DNA from: Lunularia cruciata
Taxonomy: Eukaryota > Streptophyta > Marchantiopsida > Lunulariales > Lunulariaceae
Reading direction: 5' to 3'
DNA: 64,000 nt
Assembly: GCA_948567375.1 (NCBI GenBank)
Contig: OX419756.1
Span: 51,040,333-51,104,332, forward strand
The notes below the pieces were generated by a model, which saw only the letters and a program-made list of their open reading frames with translations, ran no database searches and was not told the DNA's origin. Below, piece after piece: positions 1 to 10,187 of the stretch (its first letter is position 1; the number at the start of each line of letters is the position of its first letter). The position numbers and the translations under genes are program-made.

Positions 1-393
1 GAGCAATAGCCATACTAGCCAATCTCTGCTCCAATTGCTCAATCCGAGTAGCCATAGTTGTGTTAGAAGTAAGGGCAGGTACTGCATCCCTACTAGGTGT
101 AGATCCTCTACCACCACCACTACCACCTTGTCCTCTATGAATTGGAGCTCCTCTACTACCTGCCATAGCAGCCCTACCACTCCGTAACTTTAGGTGTAGG
201 TCAAAACACCGGTCACTAGTGTGACCAAATCTGTGGCAATGCTCACATTGCCTCTGTGCTGGCTGTGATGCACCAGAGGTATCAGGTCCGCTGCCCTGAG
301 TACACTCTCTCCTATGGTGAGGTCCACCACAAGTCCAACAAGCAACACCACCACTCACTGGCTGCTGTTGACTCAAAAATGAGGGTAAGGGTC
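1..393 (-). pseudogene. gag C-terminus of G1a with two CCHC zinc knuckles
   Basis: Nucleocapsid part of a Ty3/gypsy Gag, which packages the element RNA. The frame is open from 393 to the window edge. Two zinc knuckles are visible: a near-canonical one at 302-340 (CWTCGGPHHRREC) and a canonical C-x2-C-x4-H-x4-C at 206-247 (CEHCHRFGHTSDRC). A Gly/Arg-rich stretch follows, then a short segment rich in Glu, Gln and Leu. The same arrangement lies at 33508-33969 in G1b. The upstream half of gag is missing here: a different repeat starts at about 394. The piece is intact locally but part of a broken element. Confidence 0.9.
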
Positions 394-394
394 T

Positions 395-760
395 ATGAGC
401 CGGCATGTCTCTCACTCAGGATGAACCTCTGATGGCTATTATGGTAGCGCACCATGGACTAAGAAGGCAAGGAACCCGAACTTCATCATACTCCTCCAAG
501 GCTAACACTCCAAGACTCAAGACATTGCTCACTAGAGAACTCAATGAGAGAGAGATAGTTGCAAATGAAAGGATGATGAGTACCTCCTCACCCCTTGTTT
601 ATATACTTCTGAAATAGTTACGTACCAAAGTTACTAATTACCGTAGTAACTCAAGTTACTAGATTAAAAGTCAAGTAAAGTCAAAAAGTAGAAAGGAATA
701 TCCATTCATATGGGCATATTCCCCTAAGCATGTGGTCTTATCTTGACCCAACCACTTCTC
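395..760. repeat. 365-bp dispersed repeat replacing the centre of gag in G1a
   Basis: This segment has no counterpart in G1b or G1c gag. It matches 3495-3870 along its length, with shared blocks around the CTCAATGAGAGA, GCAAATGAAAGGATGATGAG and GTAACTCAAGTTACTAGA motifs. In G1b the bases between the two flanks (about 32830-33490, roughly 660 bp) are absent here, so this is a replacement and not a simple insertion. It may be a fragment of another LTR. I see no coding potential. Confidence 0.75.
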
Positions 761-1270
761 CAAATGAGCTCTCCTAAACTCATGGTAATCATCCATCGGC
801 GGACCCTCCAGATGCTGAAATAACTCCTTCCATGCCGTGAAGGGTGTGAACAAAGTCGGGTTTTGCATCTGCTGCAGATCACACCAACTATTGAACTCCT
901 GGATGAAGTCATCCAACTCAATGGTACCCACTGTACCAGAGTAACGCCTAGGGCCTTTGGAGGCCCCATAAATCTTGTCCATGTCCCACAACAACGGTGC
1001 GGACACACCAAGTGCACTCTCAACTGAATCAGCTCCTGTGTCGAACTCCAACTCAGAGTCAATCTCCTCCCTCACTGGGACTTGAGATACAGGTTGATAC
1101 CGAGCACCACTCCGAGTAAACCCACTACATACTGCAGGGCTAACTCCTCTGGAATCTCCAAAGAACTCCGTCGTGACAAAGTAACCACAACAGCAAACCC
1201 AAACCACCAACTGCAACCACAAGTCGCAACTGCAAGTACCCCACCAAGTGCCAACACCACCAAGCACCAC
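758..1270 (-). pseudogene. gag N-terminus of G1a
   Basis: N-terminal Gag. The frame is open from 1270 down through REEIDSELEFDTGADS, LLWDMDKIYGASKGPRRYSG and LEGPPMDDYHEFRRAHLEK, matching G1b from about 32326 to 32830. G1b has stops where this copy has glutamine codons (for example DLQQM here, DLQ-stop in G1b), so G1a keeps the older reading. The frame leaves gag homology at about 758 and runs into the foreign 365-bp segment. Gag multimerises into the virus-like particle, but this N-terminal segment is not one I can assign to a named domain. Confidence 0.8.
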
Positions 1271-2501
1271 CCACTAATGTAACTCTAACCGAGATAACTA
1301 CACTAGGGGAAAGGGCAACCTGTAAATTGCCATCATAACATGTACTCTCACGGTCTTCAAGTCATCACTTCCTGCCTCACCGGAGAGAAACAAAGGTAGT
1401 CTGACTGGTCATCACTCCAGCCTCACCACCGAGAGCACACCAGAGCACCAACGCTCAAAAGTCAGGGCACCTCACACAAACATGGTGCACAAACAGGAAG
1501 CATAGAATGGAGGGGATCCAATCACAAGAAATCTAAACAAAAACCCTCCATCTCATAACACAACACGGGATTGACTCTACCACCATTTGGCATTTGACAT
1601 AAGAGCAGTTCGTATCTAAGTCCTAAGCTACAAGGATCACCAAGAAGGGGATCAAACTGCCTCTCCTAGCCAAAGCTACATGTGTACAGATAATAGTGGC
1701 ACAGTCACTATGACAACAAGTGAGGGTGGACCAGTTGGCTAGGGCACCAGTCTAGGAACAAGAGATCTAGGGGTCAAACCCTGTTGCACACAATCTAGTA
1801 GGAAAGGCAGATTTTGCCAACCAGTGACTAAGATCTACTCTAAACTAGCTAGCATCACGCCAGCAAGCTGGCTTGCTGGCCCTTTTGGCCCTTCTAGGCC
1901 TTCGTAGCCTCTCATAGCCCACAGCCCTATGCCTTGAAACGCCAAAATTCAGCCAAATGAGGCCTTTCTTGTTGCTACTTTGAACCTCCTCCAAAATTGG
2001 CAAAACTTCTCCAAATCTGCGAAAGTCCTCCAAACAAGCAAAAGTCCTCCAAATCTGGCCAAACAGTGAAAACTCCTCCAAATGTGGCCAAAATCTGACG
2101 TAAACCCTAAAGATGGCTGTTTGCCAAATTCCCCGCTAACTTTCCACTTGAGCCAAATTGACAAAACGGGTTTTTCCAAATCACAATTTCATGAGAAGAG
2201 CTTCCCAACTCCACCTTCAATTTGACTTTCTGAGCCCAACTCGTAGCAAATTGATCCTGCCTTCACCTCTTGAGCTCAAAATCACAACACTGCTCGAAAA
2301 TTGCTCCTTCTTTGCTCAAAATTTGGCCAGCGCTTCCGCACACCATCCGCCTAATAGCCAAATCTGCATCAACTGAACGAGCTTTTGCACACTAGGGAAA
2401 CACTGAACTTGAATCAAGCTACCAAAGATCCACCAAGCTTGGAGATACCACCAACACTCACAGTTCTTGCACCCGATTTCCCCTTGACCTCACTTCTCTG
2501 A
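1271..2501 (-). other. 5' leader of G1a
   Basis: Long untranslated leader between LTR and gag, matching 30975-32325 in G1b. It holds repeated CCAAA/TTTGGAGGA-type blocks at about 1970-2080, and a GCCAGCAAGCTGGCTTGCTGGC inverted repeat near 1858-1880. No long open frame. The PBS should be at the LTR-proximal end (just below 2501); the sequence there (ATCAGAGAAGTG on the minus strand) only loosely resembles the initiator-Met PBS. Confidence 0.7.
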
Positions 2502-2952
2502 TGTAATCAGATTGCTTAACACTCTCAACTCAACTCAACTCAGATCAGTACTTAATCTATCACTCTATAAACTGCAAACAACTGGGCATTGATTACAGTC
2601 AAGCCACATCCACTCAAGCATAGAGAATCCAAGTGACGCTCGCCGGCCTCTGTCCACCATAGCAAGGAACTCGAAGGCTCAACATCAAAGAAGTGAGCTC
2701 TCTGGAGCTCATTTCGAAACTATACCCCCTGGACTTGAGCTAGCACTGAAACCCTAATGGTCCCATTGACGGGACACTTGATGGTGCAAATGGTGCAAAG
2801 TGACGGTGGGCCCCACCGTGAAGTAAGTACCCCAAACACAAAATCTAACCGTCAAAAAGTAGTCTCTGAGAAACTGCTAGAATAACTCTAACTACTATCA
2901 CTAGAACTCCAATGTCCGAGCATCTAGATGTGGAACTACGAATGGCGTGACA
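2502..2952 (-). repeat. 5' LTR of G1a
   Basis: 451 bp on the minus strand, starting TGTCACGCCATT at 2952 and ending near CTGATTACA at 2502. The start coincides with the starts at 30535, 40006 and 42833, each next to unrelated sequence, which fixes the terminus. It shares the GTGGGGCCCACCGTCAC and GATAGTAGTTAGAG blocks with the other copies. Confidence 0.85.
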
Positions 2953-3494
2953 CCATAGGTGGCTTTACTCGCACTTCCCGTAGAATTAGATCTTGAAATT
3001 GATTGTCTTCTTGCATCTTGCACTTTCTTATAGAGAGAAAATCCCACTTGGACTTGGCTCCTTTTTGACCCCAACTCAGCACTCTTCTAAGTCCTTGCAC
3101 TCTAAGCAAGCCTTTTGATGCTCCTTCCTCTTGTAGCCCTTGACTACATAGGGGAAGAATTTGTTCTGCATCATGTAGAATTTTCTTGTCCAATCTCTTG
3201 CCTAGTGGCCCCTAAATATGGAATCCCAGATCTTGATGAGCTATCCATATAGGCCAACTCCAGAGATCTTCTTAGAGGACATCCCAATATATTGGCTTGT
3301 TGTAAGAGGGACATAAAGATTGTGCACTTGCAAAGGACTAAAAGTGCTCTCCTCTTTGATGTTGCCTTGAGCTATGCAATCATATGCTTGTGCAAGGACC
3401 TTGTAGTAGACAACTACTTGGAACACTACAAGATTTTAAGTCATACACCATCTTTGTTAGCAATCTTCTAGCATCTCCATGGTTCCTTGGACTC
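2953..3494. other. Unassigned sequence flanking G1a
   Basis: About 540 bases outside the G1a LTR. A minus-strand frame at 2936-3193 and another at 3241-3426 are open, but neither shows a motif I recognise. One minus-strand reading contains a C-x2-C-x5-C cluster near 3080-3110 that is too weak to call. Probably older repeat sequence. Confidence 0.3.
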
Positions 3495-3870
3495 CCTTTA
3501 GGCTATGAGCTGACATGTATCTCACTCAAGATAAACTCTAATGGCTATTAAGGTAGTTCACTATGGACTAAGAAATCAAGGAGCTCCAATTCCATCACAG
3601 TCTTCCAAGGAACCTCCAAGACTCAAGATATTGCTCCCTAGAGAACTCAATGAGAGAAAGGTGGTTGCAAATGAAAGGATGATGAGTATTTCATGACCGT
3701 GAGTTGATATATTTGTGAAAAATTTGTACACCAAAGTTACTTATTGTTGGAGTAACTCAAGTTACTAGATTTAAAGCCAAATAAAGTAAAAAATTCTAAA
3801 GGAATATCCATGCATATAGAAATAATCCCATGAGTAGGTGGACTTATCCTCACCTACCAACTAAGTCAAG
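3495..3870. repeat. Second copy of the 365-bp dispersed repeat
   Basis: Matches 395-760 with scattered substitutions and small indels. The copy here lies just outside the G2 terminal repeat at 3952, so the unit could be part of an LTR or a solo LTR. Confidence 0.7.
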
Positions 3871-3951
3871 GATTTTGTTACATGAGCTATCCTTGGACTA
3901 TAGAAAAAGTCTGCACCAACAAGGCTTGTGGACCCAATAGTTCTCAACTCT

Positions 3952-4166
3952 TTCCTCAAAGTCAAATAACTAAGAATAATACCAACTCAATACACTAGAA
4001 GAAAAAATAATGGTGCTCACTCTTTTCCCTTCCTCTAGAATAAGGTCAACTTAATCTTAACAAAGACTAAATCTAGCTAATCATGACTAATGTAGAAGCT
4101 AAGCTAAACTACATGTAGATAATATTTCTCTACTACTTGCAATACCAAACTTAATATCCCTATAGA
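3952..4166 (-). repeat. Candidate 3' LTR segment of G2
   Basis: About 210 bp matching 13908-14112 in the same orientation, sharing CTTTCCTCAAAGTCAAATAA, GACTAATGTAGAA and CTTAATATCCCTATAGA. Similarity stops abruptly at both sides. The pair brackets G2 and is best read as LTR remnants. Confidence 0.6.
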
Positions 4167-4204
4167 GTATACATGCACCAACAAGTATTATATTAAATTT
4201 CATA

Positions 4205-5390
4205 CTAATATTTTACTTCATCCTTTAAGTGAAGGTCGTTTTATCTTCTATGATACAACTTCAACTTATCATGGCTAATCTTATCAAAGTATCTTTCTCC
4301 TAACTCCTTAAGATCATAAATGTAATTGCCTACACCTTCTCCACTAGAGGTCCAAAGTACTTAGGCAAGAACTTCTTTAGCACTCTCTTGAATAGAATTT
4401 AACAACATTATCCAATCACCTTCTTTGAAGTGCTCCACATCCTTCTTGCCTTGCTTCTTGTCATAACTCTCATTTTTTCTCCTTTGGGCTTGCTCCACTT
4501 GAACCATAGAGACTGCTCTTGCCTCTTCTAATTCCATGAGTTGCTCTTTCCTTGACTTTGTTGCATCAACTCCTTGCACAATTTCCTATGAATGCTTTGA
4601 AAAGTAAAAAGATCAAAGTAAATGGGTAAAGTAGACTCAATACTATATACCAAATGAAATAGAGAATATGATGTAGATGTCTTCATGGTTGTCATCTACT
4701 CCTACCAAACCCCGTGAATCCTCTTGTCCCAATGATGTTTTTCTCCTTCCATTTCTGCAACTTTGGCCAACATCATGCACAAGGTTTGATTGGTTCTCTC
4801 TACCAAGCCATTGGAGTTTGGCGTAGAGGAGGTATTCACTCTATGTGTGATAGAAAAATGTTGGAGCATGGCTGTAGTGATACTTCTTATAAAATCTCCT
4901 CCTCTATCAAAAACCAACTCCAAAGGATACCCAAACCTAGTGATGATGCATTCATAAAGAAATCTACCAACTTCATCTTCATTCATGTCTCTCAATGGTC
5001 TAGCCTCAACCCACTTGGTAAGGTTATCAATAACTACCACAATGTATCAATTGTTCATTGGGGTTCTATTGAGAGGACTTACAAAGTCAATCCCTATTTC
5101 TCTAAAGGTCATAGTAATGGAATTGATCCAAGAGGTGGAGTAGAGGTAGACTTCCTAGCAAAAGCTTGAAAAATTACAAGTTTTTCAATAATCAAGATAA
5201 TCCTTGAAAATTCTCCTCCAACGGTAACCTGCATCTAGAATTTAAATATTGGTCACCTTTCTTGCAAAGTGACTCCCACATACCAAACCATCTTGAAACT
5301 ACTTCATGAATAGGATAGACTCCTCCTTACCCACTACTCTTTAAAATAGACCATCTATTGCTTGATGAAAAAGAATATTCTCCACCATTG
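4205..5390 (-). pseudogene. Integrase region of G2
   Basis: Retroviral-type integrase, which inserts the cDNA into the genome. The core is open at 4702-5040 on the minus strand: VVIDNLTKWVEARPL carries the first Asp, FDRGGDF the second, and SNGLVERTNQTL the Glu of the DDE triad, so the catalytic residues survive. A C-terminal part (4205-4579) contains LHRR-like ends and a DKLKLYHRR stretch typical of gypsy integrases. The N-terminal zinc domain (about 5160-5390) is eroded. Several stops separate these pieces. Confidence 0.85.
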
Positions 5391-5519
5391 TTGAAGGTCT
5401 AGATCTTGATGCAAGGGCCTTCCTCTCTAACATGCATCCAATCAAGATAGTTACCTCTTGTAGCAAAGTGGAACCTTTTGACTGATTGAGATTTTCATGA
5501 GCTCTTCATCTGGGAAAGA

Positions 5520-6110
5520 ATCATCCATTGGCTCAACTCCATCATGATCATAAGCCCTAGATAGTAAATCAATATTTGCATGTTTCTTCCATGGCTTATC
5601 CTAAATGGTGTTATCATACTTAGACAAGAGTATCATCCACCTTGCCAGCCTTCTCTCCACATTAGGCTTGTTAAAGATGTACTTCAAAGCCTTATGATCC
5701 GTGATAATGGTGGCCTTCCCTCTAATCAAGTAGTGTCAAAACTTCTTGAAATAAAAAATTACTACCAACCTTCCCATTTGGTAACTGAATAGTTCTTTCT
5801 TGTTGAGACCATCCATCTACTAGCATAAGCTATTAGATGACCATACACATTTTCAACTAATTGACTAAGAGTGCATCTTATAGTTACATTGGAAGCATTA
5901 GTGTAAAGGATGAAAGACTTACTCCAATCAATTTTAGCAAGAATTGGAGCCATAACAAGGGATTTCTTGAGCTCTTCAAAAGCTTTGAGAGTCTCCTTGT
6001 CCTCTAAAATCACTGTGTATTTTATACCCTTCTTCATGTAAATGGTCAATGTATAAGCCTTGTTGGAAGATGAGAAGATGAATCTCTTATAGCCCAAAGA
6101 TTGCCAAGAA
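5520..6110 (-). pseudogene. RNase H of G2
   Basis: RNase H domain that removes genomic RNA during reverse transcription. Visible pieces on the minus strand: LKKSLVMAPILAKIDW, ILYTNASNVTIRC (Asp of the first motif replaced by Asn), HLIAYASRWM, and further downstream ITDHKALKYIFNKPNVERR and LARWMILLSKYD. These follow RT and precede integrase, the gypsy order. Frame interrupted. Confidence 0.8.
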
Positions 6111-6890
6111 TTAGCATAACTTTGTAAAGCTTGAAGGGAATGGAAGCTTTGAGATTTTCTTCATCTTTTCAAGATCTAATGTTATTCCATACTTGGAAAA
6201 GATATGCCCTAAAAACAGACCTTCTTCACAACCAAATATGCATTTCTTTAGGTTGAGTGATGAATTTCTTCATCCAAGCATTTGAAACTTTGATCAAGTA
6301 CTCAAAGTGGTCTTCCTTGCTCCCATAGATACAAAATTCATCAATGAATCTCTCACAAATTTCCCAATGAAAAGTTCAAATACCTTGTTCATGAGCTGTT
6401 GAAATGTGGCTAGAGCATTATAAAGCCCAAAAGGCATGACCATGAAAGTGTTAGTCCCCCAAGGTATGGTGAATGTGGTGAGTTGTTTATGCTTTGGTGC
6501 AGTCTTGATTTGGTTGTAGCCATTATAACTATCTCCAAAACTGTACCTGTCATGACCCACAACCTCTACTAAGATCTCATCAATGAATGGAAGGGGTAGT
6601 AGTCTTTCTTGGTAACAACATTAAGGTTCTTGTAATCAACACATACCCAAAGGTTGCAATTCTTCTTCTTCTTCACAATCACAATTGGAGACACTGATTT
6701 TATATTCTCCATCTCAAAAATAAACTCAGCCTCCTTGAGCTTATCAATCTCTTCCTTTGCATCCAAAGCTATTGGTGAGCTAATGCAACATTGCTTTTGG
6801 TGGATTGGTCTTGCATGTGACTCCACCTTTATCCAATGCTCCTCCAATGTGATCTCCTTGAGATCCTTGTAATTAAAACCAAACACATGG
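6110..6890 (-). pseudogene. Reverse transcriptase of G2
   Basis: N-terminal RT at 6569-6886 (KLKEAEFIFEM, SPIVIVKKKKNCNLWVCVDY) and palm/fingers at 6294-6560 (GYNQIKTAPKHKQLTTFTI, MPFGLYNALATFQQLMNKVF). The YxDD motif lies in a frame-broken part and is not intact here. Fits the plant Ty3/gypsy RT. Disrupted by at least one frameshift. Confidence 0.85.
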
Positions 6891-7239
6891 ATAAACTTGT
6901 GGAAACTTTCCTCAAATCTTACCTTCTCCTCCTTGGTAACATTTGGACCATACTTGAGGGTAGATAGTCTCTTCTTTATCTCCTCTAGTGTTAATTATGA
7001 TTTATTAGGGTCCTTAAAAAATTCTCTTGCTTAGGCACAAAGTCCATAGCACACAAGGATGCACATCAGATTTAGAGTCATCATCCTACAATGAGGTTTT
7101 GTCTTCCATGCTAATATCCACACCTAAAGCTCCTTCTTTTGAATGTTATTTTTTTATCAATCAAAGAATGGTGTATTGAATGTGAAGGATGGTTGGTGTT
7201 GATTATATGAACTATAGTACAATGGTTTGATGGCCCAGT

Positions 7240-7570
7240 TCTCAAGTACCCTTTGTGCCATTGATAAGTTTTTGGAGTTACTCTCAACCATGGCCGCTTA
7301 AGTAGCAAATCATAACTTGCATCCTTCAAGGCTTAGAAAGTCATGAGATTTTGAACTCCCATAATTGATACTACCTCCTTGTCCATCACATACACCGGTT
7401 GAATTTGTTGCTTGTTTGCCATGCTTACTACAAATGTTGAAAGTCTAGATGGTTTCATATCCAACTTCTTCATCGACTTCTCTAATATGAGATTCACCGC
7501 AGATCCTCCATCAATAAGTGCATCCTTGATGTTGTGACCATTTACCCTTGCATCAATCTTGGGGATATAT
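7240..7570 (-). pseudogene. Aspartic protease of G2
   Basis: Retropepsin-like protease that would cleave the polyprotein. On the minus strand the active-site motif reads ALIDGGSAVNLI (D-G-G, a variant common in plant elements) and the distal motif YDLLLKRPWL (usual form ILG-RPWL) is present near 7260-7310. One in-frame stop between them. Confidence 0.8.
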
Positions 7571-7599
7571 TCAAAAGCTTACCATGGTGTTGGTTTTGC

Positions 7600-9429
7600 A
7601 TCCACCACCTTCATTAATATTAGAGCCTCTAATTTCTTTGTTTTCTTGCTCCTTGAACTCAAAACACCTCTAAGTTCCTTCGTCAAGGTCAGATTTAAAG
7701 CAATCAATTGACTCATTGTGATGTTTGCTTTGTGATTATCAACATCTTCCAACATATTATAGCTCCATTATTGCTTTGAGATCAAGAAATCATCCATCCC
7801 CAACTTCTTCTTTGGAATTTTTGTTTATGGTGTTGAACTAGCAGTGCAAGTTCTCCTTTATGGATACTGGACTATATTTGCAAGGAAAGAATTCTTAAGA
7901 AGAATGTATATCATCTACAAAATGGACTCTCTTCTTCTTTTAAGCCAAAAGCTACAAGTTAAGACCTTTGGAGTTTGAGCATTCCTTCTTCTCATACTTG
8001 CTCTCTATCACATCCACGGATGCTATCTACTTACCTCCACTTTTCATAGGAGGTACTTGGGCTTCACCACCTCCCTCCTTCTCTCTATTTACTCCCTCAT
8101 AACTCCTTCTTCCATGGTATGTGGAATTTGGGCAAATTCTTTGGATATGACCTCTACCTTGACAACCAAAACAATTGAAATTGCTAGTTGATTTGCCTCT
8201 TCTATATGGATATTTTCATAACTCCTAGGCCCTCTCCCAACATTTTTGTCCATCTCTTTCTTCTCCCATAGTTGCACTACATTGATCTTGATATCTACAA
8301 GTTGCTTCATGATAAGTTGAATTGGATCTTTTGGTGGAGGTGCAAGGACAGAAGCAACTTCTACTTATTGTGCCACCCTTGCTACCAAAGGATCAGAAGA
8401 ACTACCATATTTGTAGACTTGTGGAAGATGCACAATTTCCTTCACCACCAAATTAGTCTCATCTCCTTCCAAACTCTCCTCCACATGAATTGCATCTTGA
8501 TAGTTTCTACAAAGGAAGAAGGTTTCCCATATCTCACCTTGCTTTGAATTTATGGTTTCAACCCTCCCAAAACATTCTTGGTAAGCATGGCTCATATCCC
8601 ATCATGGTAGTCTCAACATCATCTCCACTCTTCCTCATTACTGTTTAGAATCTAGACTTAACTTCTCCACTCTTTTTGCATAGACTTTCACTTTCTTTCC
8701 ATCTCCTTGCTTGAGGAAGGTAACCGTACTCATCTATCTCTCATAGCTCTCATTTGCAAGAAAGTTCTCAATGATTGCTAGGTCAGACTCTCCCAAGACT
8801 CCCTTGCCTATCTCTCCTCTCTCTCTTTTGGTATTTTGACTCATACCATGTAAGAGCTGCATCCTCATAGATATCTGATAGTAAGAGACCCACTCCTACT
8901 TCCTCATCTCATTTTTTTCTTATGCAAGCCTTCTTGAAATCTCTCATAAAAGCCTCTACATCCTCTCCATTTCTTGCCAAAGAAAGCTGGAAGTTTCTCC
9001 ATATTAGCCTCTCACTACCTTTCTCCTCTATCTATTCTTTTGTCTATTTTCTCTCTCACCCTATAACTAATAGAATATATACATTACTAGTACTATTTGA
9101 GAGTATTTTACTTTAGGTAATACAAAGTGTCCAAGTTTCTTCATGATTCCTATGGCAAAATCAAATCCAGAGGTGAAAATTAAGCAAATTGTCATGGGTA
9201 TTTTATCCGTCAAGTAAAAGATTATCTCCATCACTAATTTTCGGAACATTTTGATGAAGGTGGTAGTTTCTTTGTAGCAATACTATGACTCTTTCCAGGA
9301 GCCTTCACCAAGGTCTCCAACAATGTTACACTCATGGCTCTTTGGAAGTCCTTCCACTCTGGAAAAATCACACAACTCCTTGGTCCTAGATCTCCTCCCT
9401 CCCAATCTAGCTGAAGAAGGTCCAATATG
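7600..9429 (-). pseudogene. gag of G2 with one CCHC knuckle
   Basis: Capsid/nucleocapsid region. A canonical C-x2-C-x4-H-x4-C knuckle (CFGCQGRGHIQRIC) lies at 8132-8173 on the minus strand. Upstream (about 8840-8880) a IYEDAALTWYES stretch resembles the conserved gag core. Further N-terminal coding continues to 9429, where Na is inserted, and resumes at 13181. Multiple stops. Confidence 0.7.
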
Positions 9430-10080
9430 TGTGACAACCCAACAATTATCACTTTTGTAGTAGTAGGTGAGTAATCATTTTCTCATAGAGATATGGTCAA
9501 TAATGGTCAAATATGAAGCAAATAGTTACAATGTATTTCTTCTTGATTACATCTTTAGCCCTCTTGGATAGAAACCACCCTTAGAAGAGAGTAACAAGCA
9601 TTCAACAATAGTCTTGTCACAAGCAAAGGTCACTCATAATCACAATTCTTCAATTACTTTCATGTTTGATCTTAATTGTGATGATTAGGTAGAGATGAAG
9701 AAGGCTACTTCACCATGAAGTGATTTTACCTCAAAATTGCATTCCAACCTTCCATTGAAGGTGCAAATTCCTCATCCATGATGTCACATCAGCCACTCAC
9801 CTCTAATCACAAATGACATACTACCAACACTGCCAACTCTCACAGATCCATCAAGGCATTGCTTTGGATGCACTCTATTCAGGATCAAACACACAAAAGG
9901 AAATATAGAGTTGCAAAATCCAACATCTAAAAAACTCTCAATTGCAATCCAAACTTCTTCATACACAAAGAAAGCACAAGACATATATTCAAAAATAAGC
10001 AAAACAAAGAGTGCTAGTTCAGCACTTTGCTTTACTCAACTTTTGTTCAATATTGAGTACATGAAATTGCAAATGGCTGC

Positions 10081-10090
10081 TTTAAATAGG
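10081..10090 (-). promoter_or_regulatory. Conserved TATA-like box of Na
   Basis: CCTATTTAAA on the minus strand, about 650 bp before the element's 3' end. The same box occurs at the same relative place in Nb (25057-25066) and Nc (41533-41542), so it is a retained feature. It points outward, toward the 3' terminus. Confidence 0.4.
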
Positions 10091-10187
10091 CAAACCACTT
10101 GGCAGTTATGAAAACTATCTAAACTACTTCTCTGTACCCTACAAATCTTCAGATATGAAATGTCATTCTACCACCAGATTTGTAACT

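Larger units (their letters stand above)
1..2952 (-). mobile_element. G1a: 5' part of a methyltransferase/PHD-type gypsy element, cut by the window edge
   Basis: Reverse-strand copy of the family represented in full at 30535-40560. Read from 2952 leftward it has an LTR, an untranslated leader, the gag N-terminus, a 365-bp foreign segment replacing the middle of gag, and the gag C-terminus with two CCHC knuckles, then leaves the window at base 1. Each part matches the plus-strand copy at high identity by eye. The protease, methyltransferase, RT, integrase and PHD parts would lie beyond the window, so whether this copy carries them is unknown. Confidence 0.9.

Noticed and set aside
4714-5169. 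151-residue plus-strand frame
   Set aside because: It is the complement of the G2 integrase core, whose DDE motifs are on the minus strand.
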